A stretch of DNA of 10,197 bases from Treponema sp. (GTDB lineage: Bacteria > Spirochaetota > Spirochaetia > Treponematales > Breznakiellaceae), in assembly GCA_031268125.1 (NCBI GenBank), contig JAIRXT010000163.1:1-10197 (forward strand), read 5' to 3'. The notes under the pieces are model-generated. The model was given only the letters and a program-made list of their open reading frames with translations. It was not told where the DNA came from and ran no database searches. The stretch's first letter is position 1; each line of letters starts with the position of its first letter. A program made the position numbers and the translations under genes. Below are positions 1 to 6,005 of this stretch, piece by piece.

Positions 1-839
1 ACCATTTCAAAATGAACGCACAGGGGCCGGCCCGCCGGGGGCCCGGCTTCAATATGCCGCAGGAAAAAATCCAGTATCGCCAGGGCCCGTCCGGGGTTGG
101 CGTTAAAGCTCCGGTCCAGGAATTTAAAATTCCGCGCCCCCCGCCGGATAAGAAGGTCCATCTCCGCAAGAAAGGATTCCAGGGGGAATTCCCGCAGCCC
201 CGCCGCGGGGCCGGAGTTGAAATCCGCAGGGGCCGCACTCTGGCAAAATCCGCAGCGGAAAGGACAGCCCCGGACGGATTCTACATACACCAGTTTATGG
301 CTCAGGTCCTCGCCGTCGTAGTACCGGTAGGCCTGCCGTATCCGGGAAAGATCCGCCGGGGCCCCGTTGATGAACCGGGGCGGGCCGGGGTTCCGCCCAC
401 CCGCCTCCAGCCCTGTACTCCGTAAAGTTGCGCAGAGTTCCCGGAACGCGTCCTCCCCTTCACCGCGGATCACGTAACCGGCATGGCGGAAAATCTCCGC
501 CCCCTCAGGAAGGTAGGACAACTCCGGCCCCCCCAGCACCACCACCGGGCGCTCCCCCGATGGCGCCCCCGGCGGCACGGCGGCCCATTCCCGTTCCAGG
601 GCCTCCAGCAGTTCCAGGGTGGCGGCGTGGTTCCAGATTGACACGGAGATTCCCAAAATTCCGGGCCGCCGGCTTTGAACTGCCTCTAGTTTTTCCGCCA
701 AAGGCTGGCGCAGGGCGAATTCAAGAATTTCACAGTCCCCCTCCAAGGCCCCCAGATTGGCTTTAAGGAGCCGCAGGGCCAGGGAGGGATGTATCCATTT
801 GGCGTTAATCGTGATTAGAAGAATTGCGTCCCGGGCCAT
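1..839 (-). CDS. B12-binding radical SAM protein (DUF4080-type), 3' part missing
   Basis: This frame is read from an ATG at 839 to the window edge and gives 279 residues with no stop, so the C-terminus lies outside. Residues 1-135 look like a cobalamin-binding Rossmann domain: an N-terminal LLITINAKWIHPSLALR segment, ISVSIWN near 65, VLGGPE at 101-106 and GEGED at 126-130. The radical SAM core follows, with the 4Fe-4S motif C192-P-F-R-C196-G-F-C199, then KFLDRSFNANP near 238-248, typical of this family. Members use S-adenosylmethionine and a cluster; the substrate of this group is unknown to me. The start codon follows the TAA of the nucleotidase gene directly (TAAATG), which implies translational coupling. 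The DUF4080 domain expected at the C-terminus cannot be checked here. Confidence 0.88.
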   Translation of the reverse strand, partial: MARDAILLITINAKWIHPSLALRLLKANLGALEGDCEILEFALRQPLAEKLEAVQSRRPGILGISVSIWNHAATLELLEALEREWAAVPPGAPSGERPVVVLGGPELSYLPEGAEIFRHAGYVIRGEGEDAFRELCATLRSTGLEAGGRNPGPPRFINGAPADLSRIRQAYRYYDGEDLSHKLVYVESVRGCPFRCGFCQSAAPADFNSGPAAGLREFPLESFLAEMDLLIRRGARNFKFLDRSFNANPGRALAILDFFLRHIEAGPPAGRPLCVHFEM

Positions 840-1460
840 TTATCCGCTGTAGCCGGCGGCCCCAAACAGCCCCAGAGTACCGGTCATCCACTCCTCCCGG
901 GCTTCCATGATAAGATGCTCCGCCTGCTGCCAGGTATCGGCCCGGGGGCCGGGAAGAGCGCGGTTGGTAGAGTTGGAAAAAACAATGGTTCTGCAGCCCT
1001 GCCGCCGCAGCCGGTCGATGTTGTGGGGGGCGTCATCAAGGTAAACATGGGCCCCAACAGCGTCCTTGTCGCTCATAAAACAAAGATCCCAGTAGGGAAT
1101 ATCGTATTTATCAAGCCAATCCACTGTCTGGGTAACGGAGGTACGGTGGGAATATTTAAGGAACAGCCGGTTGGTAATAATGCGGATCCAGATACCCCGG
1201 GCGGAAAGCTTCCGCAGCACCGCCGGCGCATCCCGGACAGGCTCCATGTCAAGGAACAGATTCCGCTGGGTTACGGCAAAACGGTGAAGCCGGTCATACC
1301 CGCCGTATTCGGCAATGCCCCATTCATCAAGGCCAAAACCGACATCGGCCGTGAGTGATTCCACCGGCCGGCCCAGCCATTCGGCGGCAATTTTCCGCAT
1401 GGCCCCGTAGAAATCCCCCACCACGCCGTCCAAATCTACACCGATAATAAAATTATCCAT
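840..1460 (-). CDS. 5'(3')-deoxyribonucleotidase-like HAD phosphatase (NT5C family)
   Basis: The 206-residue product carries the HAD motifs in order. Motif I is V8-D9-L10-D11-G12, with D9 as expected nucleophile and D11 as acid/base. Motif II is IITNR with T96. Motif III is probably K132 in SDKDAVGA, and motif IV is LDDAPHN with D142 and D143. This arrangement and length fit the cytosolic NT5C family, which removes phosphate from (deoxy)nucleoside monophosphates; the exact substrate is not readable. The ATG at 1460 is preceded by GAGGAACGG, a ribosome binding site that overlaps the TGA of glgX. The gene sits 9 bp after glgX and abuts the radical SAM gene, so it is likely in one operon with both. 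A metabolic link to glycogen is not obvious. Confidence 0.85.
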   Translation of the reverse strand: MDNFIIGVDLDGVVGDFYGAMRKIAAEWLGRPVESLTADVGFGLDEWGIAEYGGYDRLHRFAVTQRNLFLDMEPVRDAPAVLRKLSARGIWIRIITNRLFLKYSHRTSVTQTVDWLDKYDIPYWDLCFMSDKDAVGAHVYLDDAPHNIDRLRRQGCRTIVFSNSTNRALPGPRADTWQQAEHLIMEAREEWMTGTLGLFGAAGYSG

Positions 1461-1469
1461 AACCGTTCC

Positions 1470-3623
1470 TCAGGTATCCTGGGAAATAAAAATAACAATG
1501 CTGTGATCTTTTACGCGGTAGGCCCCGGCATCGTCCAGGGGCTCTTCGCTCCCCGGCTCAAGAATATCCCGGGGGGAAGGCAGCGATGTATCCACCACCC
1601 GGACCCAGCGCTTTCCATCCGGGGGGGCGGCCACGGAGAATCTTACGGTCTTTTCCCCGCCGTTGAACATAATAAAGAAATCGTTATCGTCCTGATCGGC
1701 CAATACCTCCGCCTTGCTGCCGTCCATCCTGAACGCGATGCAGGGGCCGATGGTCTCCCAGCCCGGGGTCTCCCCGGCCTCGTTAAACCAACTGATGTCG
1801 GGAATTGCGTTGTAGTTCCCGTCCCTGCCGGTGTAAAATTCGGGCCGCATAAAGCCGGGGTGCCGCAGCCTAAAGGCGATCATCCGTTTTGCGAAACGGT
1901 ACAGGGAGGCGTTTTTTTCCAGCAGGGACCAGTCGTACCAGGAAATATCGTTGTCCTGGCAGTACGCATTGTTATTTCCCCGCTGGGTCCGGCCAATTTC
2001 GTCCCCCCCCAGAAGCATCGGTGTGCCCAGAGACACCATCATGGAACCGATAAAGTTCTTCATCTGCCTTAAACGCAGATCCACAATAGCAGGATTTGTG
2101 GCGGGCCCTTCGATTCCATAATTAGAGCTGCTGTTGTTGCCGCTTCCATCCCGGTTGTTTTCACCGTTTTCGTCGTTATGTTTGCTGTTGTAGGAAACCA
2201 GATCGTTTAAGGTAAAACCGTCGTGGCTGGTAATAAAGTTAATCGAATGAAAAGGTTTCCGACCGTCCCGCAGGTACAGATCGCTGGAACCGGAAAGCCG
2301 GGTAGCCACATGCCGGGTAGTTTTGGGGTCCCCCCGCCAATAACAGCGCATATCATCCCTAAAGCGGTCGTTCCACTCCGCCCAGCGCCCCCCGGGGAAC
2401 CAGCCCACCTGGTAGGCGCCCCCCGCATCCCAGGCTTCCGCAATAATCTTGGTGTTGCTCAGGATGGGGTCTTCTGCAATCCACTCCAGCATGGGGGGGT
2501 TTTCCATCAGGCTGCCGTTTTGGTCCCGCCCCAGGATGGAACCCAGATCAAAGCGGAACCCGTCTATGTGCATTTCCGTTACCCAGTAACGCAGGCAGTC
2601 CATGATAAAGCCCCGGACCACCGGATGATTGCAGTTAAGGGTATTGCCGCAGCCGGAATAGTTTTTGTAATACCGTTTGTTTTCGGCCAGCATGTAGTAA
2701 ATCCGGTTGTCCAGCCCCCGCAGCGAAAGCGTCGGGCCCCGCTCGTTGCCCTCCGCCGTATGGTTAAACACAATATCCAGAATCACTTCAATCCCCGCAC
2801 GGTGCAGTTCCCGGACCATCTCCTTAAATTCCCTTACCTGGCCGCCGGAAGCGTTGTTCGCCGCGTAGGAACCCTTGGGAGCAAAAAAAGCTATTGTGGA
2901 ATAACCCCAGTAGTTTACCAGGGCTTCCCCGCTGCGGGGATTTACCATGAAATTTTCACGCTCGTTAAATTCCTGGATAGGCAGGAATTCCAGACCGGTT
3001 ATCCCCAGGTCCTTGAAATAAGGGATCTTTTCAATAACCCCCCGGTAGGTCCCCGGATGCTCAACGGCGCTGGAGGGATGCCGGGTAAGTCCCCGGACAT
3101 GGGTTTCGTAAAGTACGCTAAAACGCAGGGGATAGTTGAGGGGACTGTCCCCCTGCCAGTCAAAGACATCGTCTATGACAATACAACGGGGCTGGGTGGA
3201 AAAGTTATCAAGAAGGGAATAGGAAAGATCCAGGCCGGGGTCTCCGGGGTCATACCCCAGGCAGGTTCCAAGATTCCAGCCTTCAAGACTGGTTAAAGCC
3301 TTGGCATAGGGGTCCAACAGGGCTTTATGGCTGTTAAAACGCTCCCCCTCCTCCGGCTGGTAGGGTCCGTCCGCCCGGTATAGATAACAGGTTCCTGCCT
3401 CCAAACCCCGGATATGGCAGTGCCAAATATCCCCCGTTTTGTTCCGTTTGGGATCCAGGCTGATCTCCGTCCGGGGGCTGTCCGGTTTATCCGTTTCAAA
3501 AAGAATAAGGGCAAGGGAGGTGGCGTGGCGGGAAAAAACCGCAAAATTCACCCCCTGTTCTGTCTTCACCGCCCCCAAGGGCAGGGCATTCCCCCCCTCG
3601 GCCGCCAAGGTTTTAAGGTCCAT
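1470..3623 (-). CDS. glgX: Glycogen debranching enzyme GlgX (GH13, isoamylase type)
   Basis: The 717-residue enzyme should hydrolyse alpha-1,6 branches of (limit-dextrin) glycogen in the cytoplasm. A CBM48-like N-terminal domain spans about residues 12-110 (PLGAVKTEQGVNFAVFSRHA). The GH13 barrel carries DIVFNHT at 283-289, GFRFDL with nucleophile D359, IIAEAWD with acid/base E396, and SHDGF with transition-state D468. The family-typical blocks GGDEIGRTQRGNNNAYCQDN and ISWYDW at 539-565 are present. Length is normal for GlgX. The ATG at 3623 aligns with known N-termini, but no Shine-Dalgarno sequence is visible; instead a TATAAA box lies 8 nt before it. Treponeme isoamylase-type paralogues are the only close alternative. 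The nucleotidase gene follows after 9 bp. Confidence 0.95.
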   Translation of the reverse strand: MDLKTLAAEGGNALPLGAVKTEQGVNFAVFSRHATSLALILFETDKPDSPRTEISLDPKRNKTGDIWHCHIRGLEAGTCYLYRADGPYQPEEGERFNSHKALLDPYAKALTSLEGWNLGTCLGYDPGDPGLDLSYSLLDNFSTQPRCIVIDDVFDWQGDSPLNYPLRFSVLYETHVRGLTRHPSSAVEHPGTYRGVIEKIPYFKDLGITGLEFLPIQEFNERENFMVNPRSGEALVNYWGYSTIAFFAPKGSYAANNASGGQVREFKEMVRELHRAGIEVILDIVFNHTAEGNERGPTLSLRGLDNRIYYMLAENKRYYKNYSGCGNTLNCNHPVVRGFIMDCLRYWVTEMHIDGFRFDLGSILGRDQNGSLMENPPMLEWIAEDPILSNTKIIAEAWDAGGAYQVGWFPGGRWAEWNDRFRDDMRCYWRGDPKTTRHVATRLSGSSDLYLRDGRKPFHSINFITSHDGFTLNDLVSYNSKHNDENGENNRDGSGNNSSSNYGIEGPATNPAIVDLRLRQMKNFIGSMMVSLGTPMLLGGDEIGRTQRGNNNAYCQDNDISWYDWSLLEKNASLYRFAKRMIAFRLRHPGFMRPEFYTGRDGNYNAIPDISWFNEAGETPGWETIGPCIAFRMDGSKAEVLADQDDNDFFIMFNGGEKTVRFSVAAPPDGKRWVRVVDTSLPSPRDILEPGSEEPLDDAGAYRVKDHSIVIFISQDT

Positions 3624-3631
3624 TAATTTAT

Positions 3632-3637
3632 TTTATA
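3632..3637 (-). promoter_or_regulatory. Possible -10 box immediately before glgX
   Basis: TATAAA on the minus strand lies 8 nt before the glgX ATG, so a transcript started here would have almost no leader. No convincing -35 hexamer is seen at the right distance, so this may be chance in an AT-rich stretch. The glgX start lacks a ribosome binding site, which gives mild support. Confidence 0.3.
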
Positions 3638-3676
3638 GCAGAAGCCGGGGAAAGTCTCCCCCGCCCCGTTTGGCCG

Positions 3677-3711
3677 CGCGGCTGAAAGGCGCTTCGTACC
3701 TTCCAGCCGCG
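3677..3711 (-). other. Strong hairpin in the spacer between the small membrane gene and glgX
   Basis: CGCGGCTG pairs with CAGCCGCG (3677-3684 with 3704-3711) and continues as AAGG/CCTT around a 9-nt loop. The single mismatch on the plus strand is an A-C; read as minus-strand RNA it becomes a G-U wobble, so the hairpin is better formed in the direction of glgX transcription. No T-run follows, so it is not a classical intrinsic terminator. Attenuation, RNA processing or mRNA stability are possible roles. Confidence 0.55.
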
Positions 3712-3716
3712 TTAAA

Positions 3717-3956
3717 CTAAAAATTACCGGGGCGGATCTCCTTTCTCTGTTTTCGATCCTCGATATACAGCTCTATGGGTACCAATAAAAAACCGATGAT
3801 TCCAAAAACCCCCAGGGCTGCCGCGAAAGTCTGCAGTATGAGTGTGTAGGTAATTTGAGCGGATTGTTTAACTATTCCCAAAACACAGGCAAAAATAAAC
3901 ATTGCCCCTACCGCGGCTCCAAATATTTTCCAAAAAATCTTCCAGTATCGTTCCAT
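3717..3956 (-). CDS. Small two-span membrane protein, unknown function
   Basis: The 79-residue product has two predicted hydrophobic spans, about residues 10-29 (FWKIFGAAVGAMFIFACVLG) and 37-61. A charged tail follows (EDRKQRKEIRPGNF), which would be cytoplasmic under the positive-inside rule. I recognise no family. The ATG at 3956 has a good AGGAGC ribosome binding site about 6 nt upstream, and a sigma-70-like promoter precedes it, both of which support a real gene. It lies 93 bp upstream of glgX in the same direction, separated by a hairpin, so cotranscription is possible but not certain. Confidence 0.7.
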   Translation of the reverse strand: MERYWKIFWKIFGAAVGAMFIFACVLGIVKQSAQITYTLILQTFAAALGVFGIIGFLLVPIELYIEDRKQRKEIRPGNF

Positions 3957-3971
3957 GATATGCTCCTGTCT

Positions 3972-3999
3972 TTTATACGGTTTCCCGCGGGTGTTTCAA
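3972..3999 (-). promoter_or_regulatory. Sigma-70-like promoter for the small membrane protein gene
   Basis: On the minus strand TTGAAA (3994-3999) and TATAAA (3972-3977) each match consensus at 5 of 6 positions, with a 16-bp spacer. The expected start near 3965 falls at the edge of the AGGAGC ribosome binding site (3962-3967), giving a leader of only about 9 nt. This may start the transcript that continues into glgX. Confidence 0.55.
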
Positions 4000-4052
4000 A
4001 ACGGGAAAATGCGCAAGGGCCCCCGCAAAACAGACCCCCAAGGTTCTGCTTC

Positions 4053-4070
4053 CATTGCCCAACAGCAATG
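4053..4070. repeat. Short inverted repeat
   Basis: CATTGC and GCAATG form a 6-bp hairpin with a CCAACA loop in the spacer between two minus-strand genes. No T-run follows on either strand and its role is unknown. Confidence 0.3.
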
Positions 4071-4142
4071 ACCCCTGCCGCAAAAAGAGTAAAAAAATGC
4101 TCTGCTCCTGAGAATTTCTCAAGACTTCAATTTTTTTAAGGA

Positions 4143-4175
4143 AATTGTTCGATAATTAAAGGTTATCGAACAATT
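4143..4175. repeat. Perfect 13-bp inverted repeat, hairpin
   Basis: AATTGTTCGATAA (4143-4155) and TTATCGAACAATT (4163-4175) are perfect complements around a 7-nt loop. It lies downstream of the minus-strand gene at 4224-4580 and may act as a weak, AT-rich terminator for it. The following bases on the minus strand are TCCTTAAAA, not a clean U-run. It is part of a cluster with the palindromes at 4174-4219. Confidence 0.6.
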
Positions 4176-4219
4176 CTAATTTTAGAAAAGCTGAGGCAGT
4201 TCTAAAATGCCGGAACTGC
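4174..4219. repeat. Overlapping palindromes of the GCAGTTC(C/T)AAAAT family
   Basis: Three pairings compete here. TTCTAA/TTAGAA is at 4174-4187. ATTTTAGAA (4179-4187) pairs with TTCTAAAAT (4200-4208). GCAGTTC (4196-4202) pairs with GAACTGC (4213-4219). The stretch CTGAGGCAGTTCTAAAATG at 4191-4209 matches 10081-10099 at 18 of 19 positions, so this is one copy of a dispersed palindromic element. Confidence 0.6.
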
Positions 4220-4223
4220 TTTA

Positions 4224-4580
4224 TCAGATTCGGAGTTTTAAAAGAATCGTGTCTTTTATGCTGAGACGGCTGGTTTTTTCAATACGATTTAAAAAAAGAT
4301 GGGAAGCGGCGGTTCCGGTTTTTGTTCCCGAAGGTACAAGCCAGCGCAGCGGGGAAAAAAAAGCGCCCCTCACTTTACTGCCGGTCAATTCACCCGCGGC
4401 CAGACAATCAATGGCATAGTCCATCTGGGATATAAAGCCTTCCGAAATCGGACTGCGGTCTTCAAAATTCCCGGGAGAAAACGGCTCTACAACCGAAAAA
4501 GTAAACGCTGCCATAGCAACAAGCACAAAATATGATACCAAGAGGAAAAATGGCCGCTTCTTTACCGGAAATACAACCAT
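4224..4580 (-). CDS. Putative membrane-anchored or secreted protein, unknown
   Basis: The 118-residue product starts with a lysine-rich n-region (VKKRP) and a hydrophobic stretch at about residues 11-31, consistent with a signal peptide or membrane anchor. A mixed-charge region without a recognisable domain follows. No cysteine forms a lipobox. The reading frame uses ordinary codons and spans the gap between two other genes, which argues for a real gene. However, no Shine-Dalgarno sequence precedes the ATG at 4580, and only a poor TAAAGT box lies upstream. I recognise no family. The flanking sequence on both sides is rich in palindromes, so it could be a remnant or lineage-specific gene. Confidence 0.5.
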   Translation of the reverse strand: MVVFPVKKRPFFLLVSYFVLVAMAAFTFSVVEPFSPGNFEDRSPISEGFISQMDYAIDCLAAGELTGSKVRGAFFSPLRWLVPSGTKTGTAASHLFLNRIEKTSRLSIKDTILLKLRI

Positions 4581-4598
4581 AACACGGTGGTACTTTAT

Positions 4599-4660
4599 TT
4601 TGGAATTTTATTCAAGGGTCCGCATATGTTGTCCAGCAATTCCAAATTCAAAATTCCAAA
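4599..4660. repeat. 11-bp inverted repeat with tandem ATTCCAAAT motif
   Basis: TTTGGAATTTT (4599-4609) is the exact complement of AAAATTCCAAA (4650-4660). Inside, ATTCCAAAT occurs twice with a 14-bp period (4639-4647 and 4653-4661), so the left arm can pair with either copy. It may be an operator between the divergent genes or another member of the TTCCAAA palindrome class in this window. Confidence 0.45.
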
Positions 4661-4797
4661 TCCGAAAAAAGCCGTAAAAAATTCATTGGCTTTCCTGTCG
4701 GCTGGAAAAATCCGGGGCCCCCACCCCTTGTTACATCTTTCGGGCGTCTTTTCTCCCCTAAATAAAACTAACATTGCCGGGGAAACTGCGGTGAACA

Positions 4798-4826
4798 TTG
4801 ACAATCCCGGCGCGCCGTCTCATGAT
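4798..4826 (+). promoter_or_regulatory. Sigma-70-like promoter for the Cof-type HAD phosphatase
   Basis: A perfect TTGACA (4798-4803) is followed after 17 bp by CATGAT (4821-4826, 4 of 6). The predicted start near 4833 leaves a leader of about 65 nt to the chosen ATG at 4899. It also implies that anything upstream in the same open frame is not translated. Confidence 0.45.
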
Positions 4827-4898
4827 AAATTGCAAATGGGAAAAGCTTTAAACTCCGGCGTCCCCGCATCTGTTACGGACCGGAACGGTGATGGCAAA

Positions 4899-5741
4899 AT
4901 GCGGGCCGATCCCCGCTTTGTTAAGGCCCTGGCATTGGACCTGGATGGTACCACCCTCCGGCCGGACAACAGCCTCAGCGAAAGGACCATCAGGACCCTG
5001 GGCGCCTGTATGAACCGGGGTATCCGCCTAATTCTCTGTACCGGCCGGGCTGTAGAGGCAGCGGAAAGATACCGTTCCGCCCTGAACGCCCCCGGACCTC
5101 ACGTGTACTGCAACGGCGCGGTGGTGGCGGAAATGCCCGGCTGGAAGATCCACACCCTAACCCTGCAAGACAAGGGGTCCGCAAAGTTCTGCGTGGACCT
5201 GTCCCGCAAGACCGGCCTTTACTTTCAGGTTTTTTTCCCCGGTTCCCCGGAAAACCCCCGGCAGCGCCTGTTGGCCGAGCGCAAAGGTCCCGAATGGGAA
5301 CTCTACCTGCGGCATACCGGCATAAAGGCGGAAATCGGGGACATTGAGGCGGCCCTGGCGGACCCCGCCGTTCCCGGCTGTGTAAAAACCATGTTCATTG
5401 CCGATGCGGATGCCCAGGCCCTGGTCCGCCCTGTCATCGAGAACCGTTATGGCGGGAACCTCTACATTGCCGGTACTCTTGGTCCCTTCCTCGAGATCAT
5501 GAGCCCCCGTGCTTCCAAGGGGGAGGGCGTTAAAACCGTGCTTGGGGTCTTGGGGCTGGACAGCCGGGAACTCATAGCCTTTGGGGATGAGGAAAACGAT
5601 CTGCCCCTGTTCAGGGCCGCCGGATTCTCCGTTGCCCCGGCCAACGCCAGGGACACGGTGAAAACAGCGGCCAATCTGGTTATCGGCTCCAACACCGGCG
5701 ATGCCGTAGCAAATTTTCTTGAAGGCTTCTTTAAGCTGTAA
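4899..5741 (+). CDS. Cof-type HAD-superfamily hydrolase (sugar phosphatase)
   Basis: From the ATG at 4899 the product has 280 residues, normal for Cof/YbiV-type (HAD IIB) phosphatases, which usually dephosphorylate sugar phosphates or cofactors. Motif I is D14-L-D16-G-T (nucleophile D14), motif II is CTGR with T48, motif III is K207 in ASKGEG, and motif IV is GDEEND at 229-234 with D230 and D234 binding magnesium. The cap domain lies between about 85 and 190. The frame remains open back to 4587, adding 104 residues without recognisable content. I chose 4899 because GGTGATGG lies 8 nt upstream, the HAD motif then begins at the usual distance, and a promoter sits at 4798-4826. ATG 4836 and GTG 4791 are alternatives. 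Substrate is unknown. Confidence 0.88.
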   Translation: MRADPRFVKALALDLDGTTLRPDNSLSERTIRTLGACMNRGIRLILCTGRAVEAAERYRSALNAPGPHVYCNGAVVAEMPGWKIHTLTLQDKGSAKFCVDLSRKTGLYFQVFFPGSPENPRQRLLAERKGPEWELYLRHTGIKAEIGDIEAALADPAVPGCVKTMFIADADAQALVRPVIENRYGGNLYIAGTLGPFLEIMSPRASKGEGVKTVLGVLGLDSRELIAFGDEENDLPLFRAAGFSVAPANARDTVKTAANLVIGSNTGDAVANFLEGFFKL

Positions 5742-5772
5742 GCAATTGAGGCAAAATGCTGAAACTACTCTA

Positions 5773-5845
5773 TAGCGGGGCCAGGACTCGAACCTGGGAC
5801 CTCCGGGTTATGAGCCCGACGAGCTGCCAACTGCTCTACCCCGCG
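5773..5845 (-). tRNA. Initiator tRNA-fMet (anticodon CAT)
   Basis: Read on the minus strand this gives a complete 73-nt cloverleaf: acceptor arm from C1 at 5845, D arm GAGC/GCTC, anticodon loop CTCATAA, and T arm with GGTTCGAGTCC. Initiator hallmarks are the unpaired first base (C1 against U72, then discriminator A73) and the three G-C pairs GGG/CCC at the base of the anticodon loop. CCA is not encoded; TAG follows. It starts protein synthesis as formylmethionyl-tRNA. A strong promoter lies just upstream. The more usual mismatch is C1-A72, so U72 is a small variation. Confidence 0.95.
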
Positions 5846-5856
5846 TTGTAATTGTT

Positions 5857-5885
5857 ATTATGGCGAAGCCCTCCGGAAGAGTCAA
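5857..5885 (-). promoter_or_regulatory. Sigma-70 promoter of the initiator tRNA gene
   Basis: On the minus strand TTGACT (5880-5885, 5 of 6) and CATAAT (5857-5862, 5 of 6) are separated by exactly 17 bp. The expected start is about 5 nt before the mature tRNA 5' end, leaving a short leader for RNase P to remove. Confidence 0.7.
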
Positions 5886-6005
5886 GCGCTCTGTCGCAGC
5901 AATTCTCATTTTAACTGTTCCAAAACAAAGAGGCGCGCCGGTAAAATTCTTTTGGGGTCCTTTTCATCTCTTTCTAAACTGAAATGTCTGGAGGTTGAAT
6001 AGTGC

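Larger units (their letters stand above)
4581..4898. other. Divergent intergenic region before the Cof-type phosphatase
   Basis: These 318 bp separate the minus-strand membrane protein from the HAD phosphatase start chosen here. They hold an inverted repeat with a tandem motif (4597-4661) and a promoter with a perfect TTGACA box (4798-4826). The phosphatase frame stays open through it to 4587, but the translated stretch is lysine/asparagine-rich in its first part and shows no domain. I treat it as non-coding. Confidence 0.5.

Noticed and set aside
12..766. Open plus-strand frames opposite the radical SAM gene.
   Set aside because: They are Pro/Arg/Gly-rich mirror frames of a GC-rich gene; the minus strand carries the B12 and CxxxCxxC motifs.
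2223..3296. 357-residue plus-strand frame opposite glgX.
   Set aside because: It is antisense to conserved catalytic sequence of GlgX, has no recognisable domain, and no ribosome binding site.
4109..4121. TGAGAATTTCTCA palindrome followed by a T7 run at 4131-4137, resembling a plus-strand terminator.
   Set aside because: The central gap is one base, so a stable hairpin is short, and no plus-strand gene lies upstream.
4809..4816. GGCGCGCC occurs here and at 5932-5939, both intergenic.
   Set aside because: An 8-bp self-complementary GC-rich word twice in a GC-rich window is not evidence of a shared element; flanks differ.
4587..4898. In-frame 104-residue N-terminal extension of the Cof-type phosphatase.
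   Set aside because: It has no recognisable domain or ribosome binding site at 4587, contains intergenic-looking repeats and a promoter with a perfect -35 box, and the phosphatase is already full length from 4899.
5915..5968. 18-codon minus-strand frame between the Aat-like gene and the tRNA, starting MKRTPKEF.
   Set aside because: Too short to support, with no homology or conserved context visible.
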